From NCBI GenBank assembly GCA_035286465.1, contig DATEDF010000058.1:1-64000 (forward strand): a stretch of DNA of 64,000 nucleotides, in the 5' to 3' direction. A model generated the notes under the pieces. It made no database searches. It was not told where the DNA came from and saw only the letters and a list, made by a program, of their open reading frames with translations. The DNA is from Fen-1231 sp035286465 (lineage in GTDB: Bacteria; Gemmatimonadota; Gemmatimonadetes; Gemmatimonadales; Gemmatimonadaceae). Positions 1 to 8,800 of the stretch are shown piece by piece (the stretch's first letter is position 1; the number at the start of each line of letters is the position of its first letter). The position numbers and the translations under genes are program-made.

Positions 1-55
1 CATCGGCGACGAATCGGGTGCGTTGGTTGACCACAGTGACCTCGCTCCACGGCAT
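1..55 (-). mobile_element. IS481-family transposase, N-terminal fragment at window edge
   Basis: On the minus strand an ATG at 55 opens a frame reading MPWSEVTVVNQRTRFVAD before the window ends. This MPW-x-E-x-x-V-x-(D/N)-Q-R start is typical of IS481-family transposases, which begin just before a helix-turn-helix domain. A perfect 7-bp hairpin (GGACACC/GGTGTCC, about 56-73) lies directly upstream of the start, as I recall for IS481-type elements. The outer terminus and target duplication could not be fixed. Only 18 residues are visible, so intactness is unknown. Confidence 0.6.
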
Positions 56-148
56 GGACACCTCCCGGTGTCCACGAAGGTGGTGCGAGTGTAAAGGATC
101 ACCCTAGAATGTTCTGTAAGTACTCAGCCCGGACTGTACCGGGCGGGG

Positions 149-244
149 GCATAACAAACTGTTGCAACAGTCAGGCGCGCTAGTGATTGCTCGCTCCGCT
201 CGCATTCATTGGATGCGCCTGCAGTTGAACAGTGGTCGTTATAC
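149..244 (+). other. Integron attC recombination site (59-base element)
   Basis: The site has the full layout of an attC. Outer R boxes are GCATAAC (149-155) and GTTATAC (238-244), complementary at 6 of 7 positions. Inside them is a short unpaired spacer, then L boxes ACTGTTGCAAC and GTTGAACAGT. These pair with one extra unpaired G on the left arm, like the extrahelical base that sets attC strand choice. The arms continue as CAGGCGC/GCGCCTG around a variable terminal loop. Recombination would fall after G238. The site belongs to an upstream cassette lost or cut by the transposase fragment. No integrase gene is in view. Confidence 0.7.
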
Positions 245-299
245 GCCCTGGGACGTACGGCATAAGTCGGAAGCGCAACATTCCACAGTGGAGGGGAGT

Positions 300-1178
300 G
301 TGCGGCGGGTTGCCTTGATTCTCGTGATAGCGGGCTGTGCGAGTACCAGTGGCGCACCAGGAGGTTCTACATCGAGCCCTGAACAGCAGGCATGGGCTGA
401 GTTCGTGCGCGTCATGCAGAGCGGGCCCTACCCAACTCAGGACATTCGGCCGTACTACGAGAACCTGCGGGAGCCCATGGCCGGGTTCCTCGAGGTGATG
501 AGAGCCAAGGCGGACTGGCGCGAGTGGCACACGGCGCCTCGCGTTTTCCGCGTGGAAGATCAAGCACACTTCATCATTCCCCTCACGTTCGACGGGCAGA
601 GCGCCCGGTACTCCTTCTCGTTCATCAAGGAGGGGGAGCACTGGCACTTTCAGCACCTCGAAGCGATCACGCTGCCCTTTGACCAACTCGGTGCGTTGCC
701 TTTGAGCGACTTCCCGGACCTTGCAGAGTCAGCCAAGGCTTACATTCGGGAGGAGATCGAGGTCTCGCAGGACGTCAGGTTCTTCAACACGCTTGCGGCC
801 TTACGCGACACCACCGCAGCGCTGGACTGGTTCAAGGATGGCCACGGGTACGCCCTGGCCGCTCGTGCGTGGATTCCCTTCGTACCCCGGCCGCAGGCCT
901 TCATCCTGTATGCCTGCTGGGAACAAGCCAACCTCCGCGGCAACAAGGTGGTACTCGAGCGGCTCGACCCCGACACTGCACTGGTCAGGATGAGCGTTAT
1001 CTACTTCCAGTTGTACGAGAATGCCGCCCACCTCAAGCAGCAGATTTCGCCGGAGCACTACCGGCAACTGTATGAGACTCGATGGCAGAATCGCGCGATG
1101 GCGGCCGGATGGGACTTGGATCTATCCTGCGCTGCGCACGACTGTACCTTCCGTTTCACTAAAGCAGGCCGCAGGTGA
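300..1178 (+). CDS. Cassette-like lipoprotein of unknown function
   Basis: The GTG at 300 was chosen because GAGGGG lies just upstream (291-296) and the frame then starts with a lipoprotein signal: MRRVALILVIAGC, with lipobox I-A-G-C at residue 13. The longer frame from 162 would run through the attC site. The 292-residue product should be a periplasm-facing lipoprotein. The middle part is mixed alpha/beta with many aromatic residues; two late cysteines lie in the last 25 residues (CAAHDC). I do not recognise the family. It starts about 60 bp after the attC crossover point, as expected of a gene cassette. Base composition is lower in GC than the core genes of the window. Confidence 0.65.
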   Translation: MRRVALILVIAGCASTSGAPGGSTSSPEQQAWAEFVRVMQSGPYPTQDIRPYYENLREPMAGFLEVMRAKADWREWHTAPRVFRVEDQAHFIIPLTFDGQSARYSFSFIKEGEHWHFQHLEAITLPFDQLGALPLSDFPDLAESAKAYIREEIEVSQDVRFFNTLAALRDTTAALDWFKDGHGYALAARAWIPFVPRPQAFILYACWEQANLRGNKVVLERLDPDTALVRMSVIYFQLYENAAHLKQQISPEHYRQLYETRWQNRAMAAGWDLDLSCAAHDCTFRFTKAGRR

Positions 1179-1294
1179 TCGTCAAATGCAAGGGACCGCG
1201 CATATGGGAGTTGGGTGCAACCCAAACGGCGGTCCGACGGCGTATAACGCCAGCGCGTTGGACCGGCAGAACACTTTCTGATTCGGACACGTGT

Positions 1295-1657
1295 GTGATC
1301 AATCGCCTCTATGCGGCGCTGGCATGGTCGGCAATCGGCCTCGGGTTGCTCCACATCGCTGCGACCCCACGTTATTCGCGAGAACTCACGCAGGCCGCGC
1401 TTTGGTTTGCGAGCGGCGGCCTGCTGATGATCCTGACCGGCGTGCTCAATCTCCTGAACCGTACTTACGGTACCGCAGCGCCCGGAGTTCGCTGGGCCGC
1501 GACTGTCACCAGTGCCGTCACCACGGCGTTCGGCGCGCTCGCTGGCGCGCTAGGACGCCCGACGCTTCTCGAGTTCGCTGTCGTGCTCAGCATCTTTGGC
1601 GGTTGCACTCTTTGCTCAGGCGTTCGCGCCGCCCGATTGCCGCGCGTCGCGGTCTAA
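1295..1657 (+). CDS. Small four-helix membrane protein
   Basis: From GTG 1295 the frame encodes 120 residues with four clear hydrophobic segments at about 5-22, 35-55, 66-87 and 92-111, so it is an inner-membrane protein; no family is recognised. No good Shine-Dalgarno sequence precedes the start, and an upstream start at 1175 is open but its added residues are not hydrophobic or protein-like. The TAA stop sits inside GTCTAAC (1652-1658), a perfect match to the attC R'' consensus RYYYAAC. Stop codons inside R'' are common in integron cassettes, so this may be a second cassette, but the matching R' box could not be found. Confidence 0.5.
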   Translation: MINRLYAALAWSAIGLGLLHIAATPRYSRELTQAALWFASGGLLMILTGVLNLLNRTYGTAAPGVRWAATVTSAVTTAFGALAGALGRPTLLEFAVVLSIFGGCTLCSGVRAARLPRVAV

Positions 1658-1735
1658 CCGCGCGGCTGATGCTGTCGTTGGCCATGCACCTGGGCTCTGG
1701 TGTATCCTCAGGAGTTGCCGAGGGGAGGCGTTTCC

Positions 1736-1955
1736 GTGCTGTCGCTCACGGCCGTGTATCGCAAAGTCCCCGAGGGCTACATCGCGTTCGTTCAGGAGCT
1801 GGCCGGCGCCAATTCCCCGGGGTGCTACGCTTTCCGAAGGGCGCAGCAACCTCCGCGAGGCGGTTGAACTCGTGATCCTGGCGAGTCGAGAGCTGAGTGA
1901 AAAGGAACTTCGGGGCGCTGAGGTTATCCGGGAGCCGCTCGAAGTCTCTGCATGA
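1736..1955 (+). pseudogene. hicB: hicB antitoxin, frameshifted
   Basis: GTG 1736 follows a strong ribosome site (AGGGGAGG, 1721-1728). The frame reads VLSLTAVYRKVPEGYIAFVQ and then ELAGANSPG, a clear HicB antitoxin fold. At about 1821-1823 one extra T shifts the frame. The rest of the protein (GATLSEGRSNLREAVELV, then REPLEVSA) continues in the +1 frame to TGA 1953-1955. Removing that T restores a complete HicB of about 72 residues. HicB normally masks the HicA mRNA interferase. It overlaps hicA by ATGA, the usual coupled arrangement. The partner is also broken, so the system is dead rather than carrying a sequencing error in one place. Confidence 0.75.
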
Positions 1956-2143
1956 AACGCATCGACCTGGTACGACATCTCGAAGCTCATGGCTGCCTCT
2001 TGCTGCGCGAGTGAGGTAGCCATTCCGTTTTCGTGAATCCGACGACGAACAAGATCTCGACGGTACCGCGGCATCGCGAGGTGAACGACTTCTTGCGCGC
2101 CGCATTCGTCGGGCGTTTGAGATTCCAGAACCGTGGTGGCTGA
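1952..2143 (+). pseudogene. hicA: hicA mRNA interferase, nonsense and frameshift
   Basis: ATG 1952 overlaps the hicB stop. Translation gives MKRIDLVRHLEAHGCLLLRE, then a TGA at 2012-2014 where HicA proteins have Gly (RE-G-GSHS, so GGA became TGA). The frame continues GSHSVFVNPTTNKISTVPRH with the catalytic-region His (G-S-H-S) present. After NDFL (about 2095) one base is missing; restoring it gives ARRIRRAFEIPEPWW, the normal C-terminus. Two independent lesions mean the toxin is inactive. HicAB pairs are frequent cargo of chromosomal integrons, which fits the nearby attC site. Confidence 0.75.
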
Positions 2144-2247
2144 CTCCGCGCTGCTGCTGGCGGTGCTACTGGAGCGCGGACCGACGAGGGAGCCAGGGCG
2201 ACCGCCGCCATCCAGTCTGGCGCCGGAATCCACGCCGCTCGCCGCCG

Positions 2248-3789
2248 TTACGGCCGCCACACCGCGTTCCCGGACGCATTCCCCACCCGGTTGATCGCCG
2301 TCACCGCCACGCCGTCCACTCCAAGCGTGGTGATCGCCACACTCCGCTGCGCGGCGGGCACCAGTCGCTGGAGCCAGGTCCCTCCAGAGCGCCAGCGCAC
2401 GAGCCACCAGTACGCACCAGCGTCCCCCGTCACGGTCACCGCCAACCCCCCAGCCGAGTGCGACACCGCGATGGTGGGGTCCGACGGCGCCGCGGCGTCG
2501 AGCCACGTCGTCGCCGGCGGCAGCGCACCGGTCGCCCAGAGCCCGGTCGCCAACTGCGCCGCGAACCCGCCCCGATCCGACCGTACGCTGCTGGCATTGT
2601 AGAGGATGGTGCCGGTGGCTCCGCCGGCCTGGCCCGATTGCCGCACGAGCCCGATCTGCGCCGGGATCTCACCGGGCGCGAACGCGGACGCCGTCCCGTC
2701 GCTCACGCGATACGAGGCGAGCCCGGGCCAGAGGTGGCGCCGCTGCGTGTTCTGCTGCCCCCACCACGTCAGCAACGCCGGAAAGCTCTGCCCCGTCGAG
2801 GCGATCGCCCAGTAGAGTTGCGGGGCGAAGTAGTCCGCCCAGCCCTGCTGGAGCCAGAGGCGCGAGTCCGCGTAGATCGCGGCATACGCGTCGAGCCCCG
2901 TGATCCCCGACGGGTTGCCGGGACGCCAGATGCCGAACGGGCTGATCCCGACGCGCACCGTCGGCGACGCGGCGCGGACCCCGCCGTAGAGCCGCTCGAC
3001 GAAGCCGTTCACGTTGGCGCGTCGCCAATCGGCGCGCGACAGCGAGCCGCCGCCGGCCAGATAGCGCGCGTAGCCGGCGCTGTCGGGGAAGTCGAGCCCG
3101 GGACAGCGGGCATCGGGGTACGGATAGAAGTAGTCGTCCATCTGCACGGCATCCACGCCGTACCGGCGCACCACGTCGAGGATGACCTCGATCGCGTGGT
3201 CCCTGACCTCCGCCTCGCCGGGGTCGAACCAGAGCTGAGTGCAGTGCGCGCGGGCGAGATCGGGACGGCGCTTCGCGAGGTGCGTGGCGGCGAGGTTCAG
3301 CGTGTCGCTCAGGTTCCCTGCGCGGAACGGGTTGAACCACGCGTGCAGCTCGAGCCCGCGCTGGTGCGCCTCGGCGACGGCCCAGGCGAGCGGGTCGTAC
3401 CCGGGATCGCCGCCCTGCGTGCCCGTGAGCGAGCGCGACCACGGCTCGAGCGTCGAAGGGAAGAGCGCGTCCCCCGCGGCGCGGACCTGGAGTACGACGG
3501 CGTTGAGCCCCGTCTGCTCCGCCACCGACAGGAGCTGGGCGAGCTCGGCCTGCTGCTGGGCGACGGAGAGCCCGGCCGTCGAGGGCCAGTCAATGTTCGC
3601 CACCGTGGCGATCCACATCCCGCGGAACTCGCGGGCGATCGCCGGGACTGTGAGGGGCGCCGAGGGGCCCGGCGCCGTCGGTCCGCCGTCACGGCAGGCC
3701 GTGAGCGCCGCCGCGATGAGGAGCGTGGCTACCCGTGCGCTCCGGCCACTCCACGCCATTCCCGCGCCCGCGATGTTGCGAGATCGCAT
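2248..3789 (-). CDS. GHL10/DUF187-type glycosidase-like lipoprotein
   Basis: The 513-residue protein starts at ATG 3789, chosen because GAAGGTG lies 9 nt upstream; a longer frame from 3933 overlaps the neighbouring gene's end. A lipoprotein signal ends at Cys32 (ALTAC). The sequence then reads REFRGMWIATVANIDWPS and continues with alternating strand-helix blocks (LNAVVLQVRAAGDALF, GLELHAWFNPFRAG, VDAVQMDDYFYPYPD), characteristic of the glycosyl-hydrolase-like family 10 TIM barrel (YngK type). The last ~90 residues look like a fibronectin-type III module. These proteins are thought to cut cell-wall or extracellular polysaccharide; the substrate here is unknown. Its location next to amino-sugar genes suggests peptidoglycan or chitin-like material. 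Confidence 0.8.
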   Translation of the reverse strand: MRSRNIAGAGMAWSGRSARVATLLIAAALTACRDGGPTAPGPSAPLTVPAIAREFRGMWIATVANIDWPSTAGLSVAQQQAELAQLLSVAEQTGLNAVVLQVRAAGDALFPSTLEPWSRSLTGTQGGDPGYDPLAWAVAEAHQRGLELHAWFNPFRAGNLSDTLNLAATHLAKRRPDLARAHCTQLWFDPGEAEVRDHAIEVILDVVRRYGVDAVQMDDYFYPYPDARCPGLDFPDSAGYARYLAGGGSLSRADWRRANVNGFVERLYGGVRAASPTVRVGISPFGIWRPGNPSGITGLDAYAAIYADSRLWLQQGWADYFAPQLYWAIASTGQSFPALLTWWGQQNTQRRHLWPGLASYRVSDGTASAFAPGEIPAQIGLVRQSGQAGGATGTILYNASSVRSDRGGFAAQLATGLWATGALPPATTWLDAAAPSDPTIAVSHSAGGLAVTVTGDAGAYWWLVRWRSGGTWLQRLVPAAQRSVAITTLGVDGVAVTAINRVGNASGNAVWRP

Positions 3790-3929
3790 GTTGTTCAACA
3801 CCTTCGACGCTGCACGATCGGTCGTTACCGTTGCCGCGCGTGTATCCCGACGCAGTATTCCGCGGCAGTCACTCGACGCGAACTGTCCGCAGCGCTCCGG
3901 AAGAACTGGCGAGCCCGTGCCTTCGGCGG

Positions 3930-5777
3930 TCACGCAACTACATACGCTTCCATCGCGTAGTATTCCGCGAGCCCGAGGCGATTCAGCATCCCCGCCGTCT
4001 CCTTGTTCCGCGCTTCCACCCGCTGCCAGAACTCCCGGTCATCGTGCGGGCCGGGGAAAAGCGCCGAGTCCTTCTGGCTCTGGTGCTTGAAGATTGCCTG
4101 GATCTTGAGCTTCAGCTCTTCCTGACTCAGCGGCACCAGCCAGGTTGCCTCGGTGACGGGCCATTCCTGCCATGCGCCGCGGTAGAGCCAGGTCTCCGGC
4201 GGCGTGCCGTTCATCTCCGCTAGCGCGCGATCAACGGCCTCCTTGCACATCCGGTGAGTGCCGTGCGGGTCGCTCAGATCGCCCGCCACGAAGATGAGCT
4301 GCGGGCGGACCTCCTCGAGGAGCGCGCGGACGATGGCCACGTCCGCCGGCCCGATCGGGTCCTTCCGCACCTTCCCGGTCTGGTAGAACGGCAGGTTCAG
4401 GAACCGCGCATGGCCGGGGCCCAGCCCGATCGTCTCCAGAGCGCTCACCGCCTCCCCCTCCCGGATGATCCGCTTGACGTCCTGTATGGCGTCGCTGTCC
4501 ACTGCGCCCGGGTGCTTGGCGGACAGGAACTTGCGCACCTCCGCCGCGAAGGCGGGCGCGTCGGCCCTGCCGATGCCCCGTTCCCGAGCCAACCGCTCCA
4601 GGAAGTCCACGTAGCGCCGCACGTCGTGGTCGAAGACGGCGATGTTGCCGCTCGTCATGTAGGCCACGGAAATCTCGTTCCCGTTCTGCGCCAGCTTGTG
4701 CAGGATCCCGCCCATCGCGATCACGTCGTCGTCGGGGTGCGGAGAGAAGACGAGGACCCGCCGGCCCTCAGGCAGCTTCGAGCGCCCCCGGATCTTCGCT
4801 CCGAGCGCGTTGAACACCACGCCGTTCACCGCGCCGGGAGAGCCGTGCCGCGCCACCAGCGAGGAGAGCTGGTGTTCGGCGTAGTCACCCTGGGTGAGCT
4901 TGAGGATCGCCTTGCCGGTGGTAAGTGACAGCCAGACCACCGCGCGCACCGCCAGCGCCGGCGTCCACTCGACCTCGTCCAGCAGCCACGGCGTGGCGAT
5001 GCGTGTGAGCTCGGCGGCGGCGGCGGTGTCGAGATAGAAGGTCGTGTGCGGATGTCGCTGCAGGAAGGTGGCGGCCACTTCGATGTCCACCTCTCCCTCG
5101 ACCGCCCGGCGCACGATGGCCGACTTGTGTTCCCCGGTGGCGAGGATGGCGATCTCCCGCGCCTCCAGGATGGTGGCCACACCCATCGTAACCGCCTCCG
5201 GCGGCACATGCTCCTCGCCGAAGAAGTCCACGGCCGCATCGCGCCGGGTGATGACGTCCAGCTGCACCAGCCGCGTCCGGCTCTGGGCGCCGGAGCCGGG
5301 CTCGTTGAAGCCGATGTGGCCGGTCTTCCCGATGCCCAGGAGCTGGAAGTCAATGCCGCCCGCGGCGCGGATGGCGGCCTCGTAGGCCGCGGCCGAGTCT
5401 CGCGCCGCCTCGCGCGGCACCTGGCCGTCGGGGACGTGCGTGTCCGACGGGACGATATCAATGTGATCGAAGAAGTTCTCCCGCATGAAGCGCCGGTAGG
5501 AATGGATGCTTTCCGGCGTCATCGGGAAGTACTCGTCGAGGTTGAACGTCACGACCCCCCGAAAGCTCAGCCCTTCCTCCCGGTGCATCCGGATCAGCTC
5601 GCGGTACACGCCGATCGGGGTCGAGCCGGTGGCGAGCCCCAGCACGGGCCGAGCCCCCGCCGAGCGCCGCTCGGCGATGACCGTGGCGATCCGGCGGGCG
5701 ATCGTGCGAGAGAGCGCCTCGTGGCTCTCCAGTACGACGGTCGGGATCTTCTCGAGTCGGGCACCCGGCTGCGACAT
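3930..5777 (-). CDS. nagB: Glucosamine-6-phosphate deaminase fused to PIG-L/LmbE deacetylase
   Basis: The 615-residue protein has two enzymes in one chain. Residues ~20-260 are NagB, which turns glucosamine-6-phosphate into fructose-6-phosphate and ammonia: LGLATGSTPIGVYREL binds phosphate, FNLDEYFP holds the base Asp, and GIGKTGHIGFNEPGS carries the ring-opening His and Glu. In E. coli the residue two before that His is Asp (NDGH); here it is Thr. Residues ~345-600 form a PIG-L/LmbE zinc deacetylase with VFSPHPDDD and DPHGTHR metal sites intact. Such fusions occur in Bacteroidota-like genomes; deacetylation of GlcNAc-6-phosphate by the second domain is an inference. A TAAGTT box ends 6 nt before the ATG (5777), suggesting a leaderless mRNA. 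It is divergent from susC. Confidence 0.9.
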   Translation of the reverse strand: MSQPGARLEKIPTVVLESHEALSRTIARRIATVIAERRSAGARPVLGLATGSTPIGVYRELIRMHREEGLSFRGVVTFNLDEYFPMTPESIHSYRRFMRENFFDHIDIVPSDTHVPDGQVPREAARDSAAAYEAAIRAAGGIDFQLLGIGKTGHIGFNEPGSGAQSRTRLVQLDVITRRDAAVDFFGEEHVPPEAVTMGVATILEAREIAILATGEHKSAIVRRAVEGEVDIEVAATFLQRHPHTTFYLDTAAAAELTRIATPWLLDEVEWTPALAVRAVVWLSLTTGKAILKLTQGDYAEHQLSSLVARHGSPGAVNGVVFNALGAKIRGRSKLPEGRRVLVFSPHPDDDVIAMGGILHKLAQNGNEISVAYMTSGNIAVFDHDVRRYVDFLERLARERGIGRADAPAFAAEVRKFLSAKHPGAVDSDAIQDVKRIIREGEAVSALETIGLGPGHARFLNLPFYQTGKVRKDPIGPADVAIVRALLEEVRPQLIFVAGDLSDPHGTHRMCKEAVDRALAEMNGTPPETWLYRGAWQEWPVTEATWLVPLSQEELKLKIQAIFKHQSQKDSALFPGPHDDREFWQRVEARNKETAGMLNRLGLAEYYAMEAYVVA

Positions 5778-5881
5778 ACCAGCAACTTAACGACCTGACG
5801 CTTGACGCTGCCCTGGCCGATACCATCATTATGATGGGCTACTGTCTCGACACGTTGTCCACCAACACCCGGTACATCTCC
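5778..5881. promoter_or_regulatory. Divergent promoter region between nagB and susC
   Basis: Only 104 bp separate the two starts. Toward nagB, TAAGTT (5784-5789) sits 6 nt before the ATG. Toward susC, TTGACG (5802-5807) is a near-perfect -35 element followed at 17 bp by a weak ATCATT. No operator palindrome is obvious. Shared control of amino-sugar breakdown and glycan import is plausible. Confidence 0.4.
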
Positions 5882-8800
5882 ATGAAGAGACGAGTACTCA
5901 CGGTTCTGATGGGAACGCTCCTTCTCGCCGCGCAAGCGTTTGCACAGCAGAAGGCCGTGACCGGCAAAGTGACGAGTGAACAAGGCCTTCCGCTGGGCAG
6001 TGTACAGATCACCATCAAGGGGACGACTACGGGCACCCTGAGCAGCAGCGACGGCACCTATTCCATTCGTGCCGCGGAAGGCCAGGTGCTGCAGTTCCGG
6101 CTCATCGGCAACGCGCCGGCAGAGCGCACCGTCGGCGCCGCCGACGTCATCAACGTCGAGCTCAAGGCGGTCGCCACAAGCCTCGATGCGGTGGTGGTGA
6201 CGGCGCTGGGTCGGACGAACGTGAAACGGGCGGTCGGCACCGCGCAGCAGCAGGTTTCCGGCGCCGAGATCGCGCAGACCAACCGCGAGAGCTTCGTCAA
6301 TGCGCTCGTGGGGCGAGTGGCCGGCGTCGAAGTGACCAGCAGCTCGGGCGTGCCGGGTGCGTCGTCGGTGATCACCATCCGTGGCGTCAGCTCCATCTCG
6401 ACGAACAACCAGCCGCTGATGATCATTGACGGCCTGCCGCTCGACAACAAGACGCTCAGCTCGGGCGTGCTCGCGTCGGACAATCCGACCTCGGGCATCG
6501 CCTTCAGCAATCGCTTCGTTGACTTCACCAACCGCGCCTCCGACCTGAACCCCGAGGACATCGAGAGCCTCGTGGTGCTCAAGGGCCCGGAAGCCTCGGC
6601 GCTCTACGGCATTGACGCGGGCAACGGCGCGATCGTGATCACGACCAAGCGCGGCCGGCCGGGCGCCGGCGGCTTCGAGTACAGCAACAGCTTCCGGATG
6701 GACAACACCGGACGGTACCCGAAACTGCAGCGGATCTACGGCCCGACGGCGTCGTTGGGCACGGGCTCGACTGACTTCACGTATTGGGGCCTGCCGTACG
6801 CGTCCGGCACCCAGTTCTATGACAACGTCGACGGCTTCTTCCGCGCCTCGCTGACGCAGAAGCACAACCTGAGCTTCAGCGGCGCGGCGCCGGACAACCG
6901 CATCAACTACCGCGTGTCGGTGTCGGAAGACAAGCAACAGGGCGTGATTCCGCTGTCGGAGTACACGCGCGTCACGCTGATGGGGGCCACGCAGGGCGTC
7001 GTGAACTCATGGCTCAAGGCAGACGCCGCGTTGACGTACTCGTACAGCACCAATAACCAGCCGTTCAAGAGCGGATCGTCGCCGGGCTATGCGGGGCCGC
7101 TGATTGGCCTGCTCATCTGGCCGCAGACCGACGATGCCCAGGACTGGCTGACGCCGGCCGGACAGCGCCGCCGTCTGACGCTGGCATCGGCGAGCACGGA
7201 GTCGGACAACCCGTACTTCAGCGTCAACAAGAACAGGGTCAACGCGGTGAACAACCGCATCCTGACCAACGTCGGGTTCACGCTCGCGCCGTTCAGCTGG
7301 AGCAATCTCAAGACCAACATCGGCGTGGACGCATACACCAACAACAATCTCATCTTGCGCCATCCGGAGAGCGCGGCGGGGTTCGCCAACAACGGCGCGC
7401 TCGATATCGCCGACAACTTCACGCGCAACATCTCCTCGCAGACGCTGCTCAACATCAACGCCGTGCAGCTGCCATACGGGCTGTCGGTCTCCGGCGTGCT
7501 TGGCAACGCCGTGAACGACTATCGCGACGACACGAACGCGGAGCGGGGGCTGAACTTCATGGACCCGAACTTCGTGTCCATCAACAACACGGACCTCACC
7601 ACGCGCTTCTCGTGGAACAACCTGTTCCGTCGCCGCGTGGTGAGCGCGTTCGGCAGCGCGACCTTCGACTACAAGCGGTACCTCTACGTGACGGTGACCG
7701 GGCGCAACGACTGGACGTCCACCATTCCGGTGGGGCGCAACTCGTTCTTCTATCCCTCCGTCAACGCGTCGTTCATCTTCTCCGACGCGTTCCCCTCGGT
7801 CGCCCGCTTCGTGACGGGCAAGCTCCGGGCGGGCTGGGCGGAGGTCGGAAAGGACGCGCGTCCCTATTCGTACAGGCCGGCGCTGGAGTCCAAGACGACG
7901 TCGTACGGCGGGTACGGCTACGGCTTCACCGGTCCCAACCCACTCCTCAAGCCCGAGTTCGCGACGTCGAAGGAGATTGGCACTGAGCTGAGCTTCCTTG
8001 ATGACCGGCTCAGCATTGATGCGACCTGGTACCGCAAAGAGACCAGGGACCAGATCATCCAGAACGCGCGCGGCAGCTACGGCACCGGCTTCGTCCTCAT
8101 GAACCTGAACGGCGCGAAGACGCGCACGCAGGGCTGGGAGCTGACGCTGGGGGGCACGCCGTACCTGAAGGGCGACGCGTCGTGGGACATCCAGGCCAAC
8201 TGGACGCACGTACGCGCCATCACGGTCTCCCTGCCGTCCGACCTGCCGGAGGCGTACAACTCCGACACGTGGCTCTACGGCAACATCCGCAACGGCACGG
8301 TGCCGGGGCAGAGCCTGATGTCGCTGACGGGCACGTTCTACCTGCGCAACAAGGCGGGCCAGCTGTTGATCGACCCGACCTCCGGCCTGCCGCTGCGGTC
8401 GTCCGGCTTCATTGACCGTGGCTACGACCGTCAGCCGAATTGGACGATGGGCCTGACCAACACGTTCCGGTACGGGAAGTTCTCGCTCAACTTCCTGCTC
8501 CACTTCCGCCGCGGCGGCGACGTATTCAACGCCACCGATCACTTCCTCACGGTGCGCGGCCTGGCCGAGCGCACGGCGGACCGTGAGGTTCCGCGCGTGA
8601 TCGCGGGCGTGCTGCGCGACGGCAAGGAGAACACGGCGACGCCCACGATCAACAATATCGTCGTCATCCCGGCGCAGCAGAACGCCTACTACACGGGCAT
8701 GAGCGAGGAACTGTTCATCGAGAAGAACATCAACTGGGTGCGGCTCAAGGACGTCACGCTGCGCTATCAGTTGCCGGGCAAGTACCTGGGGGCGAAGGAT

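Noticed and set aside
1181..1263. A second attC between the first two cassette-like genes
   Set aside because: GTCAAAT and GTTGGAC could be R boxes and a hairpin lies between them, but the arms do not pair through the L-box region, so it is not reported as a site.
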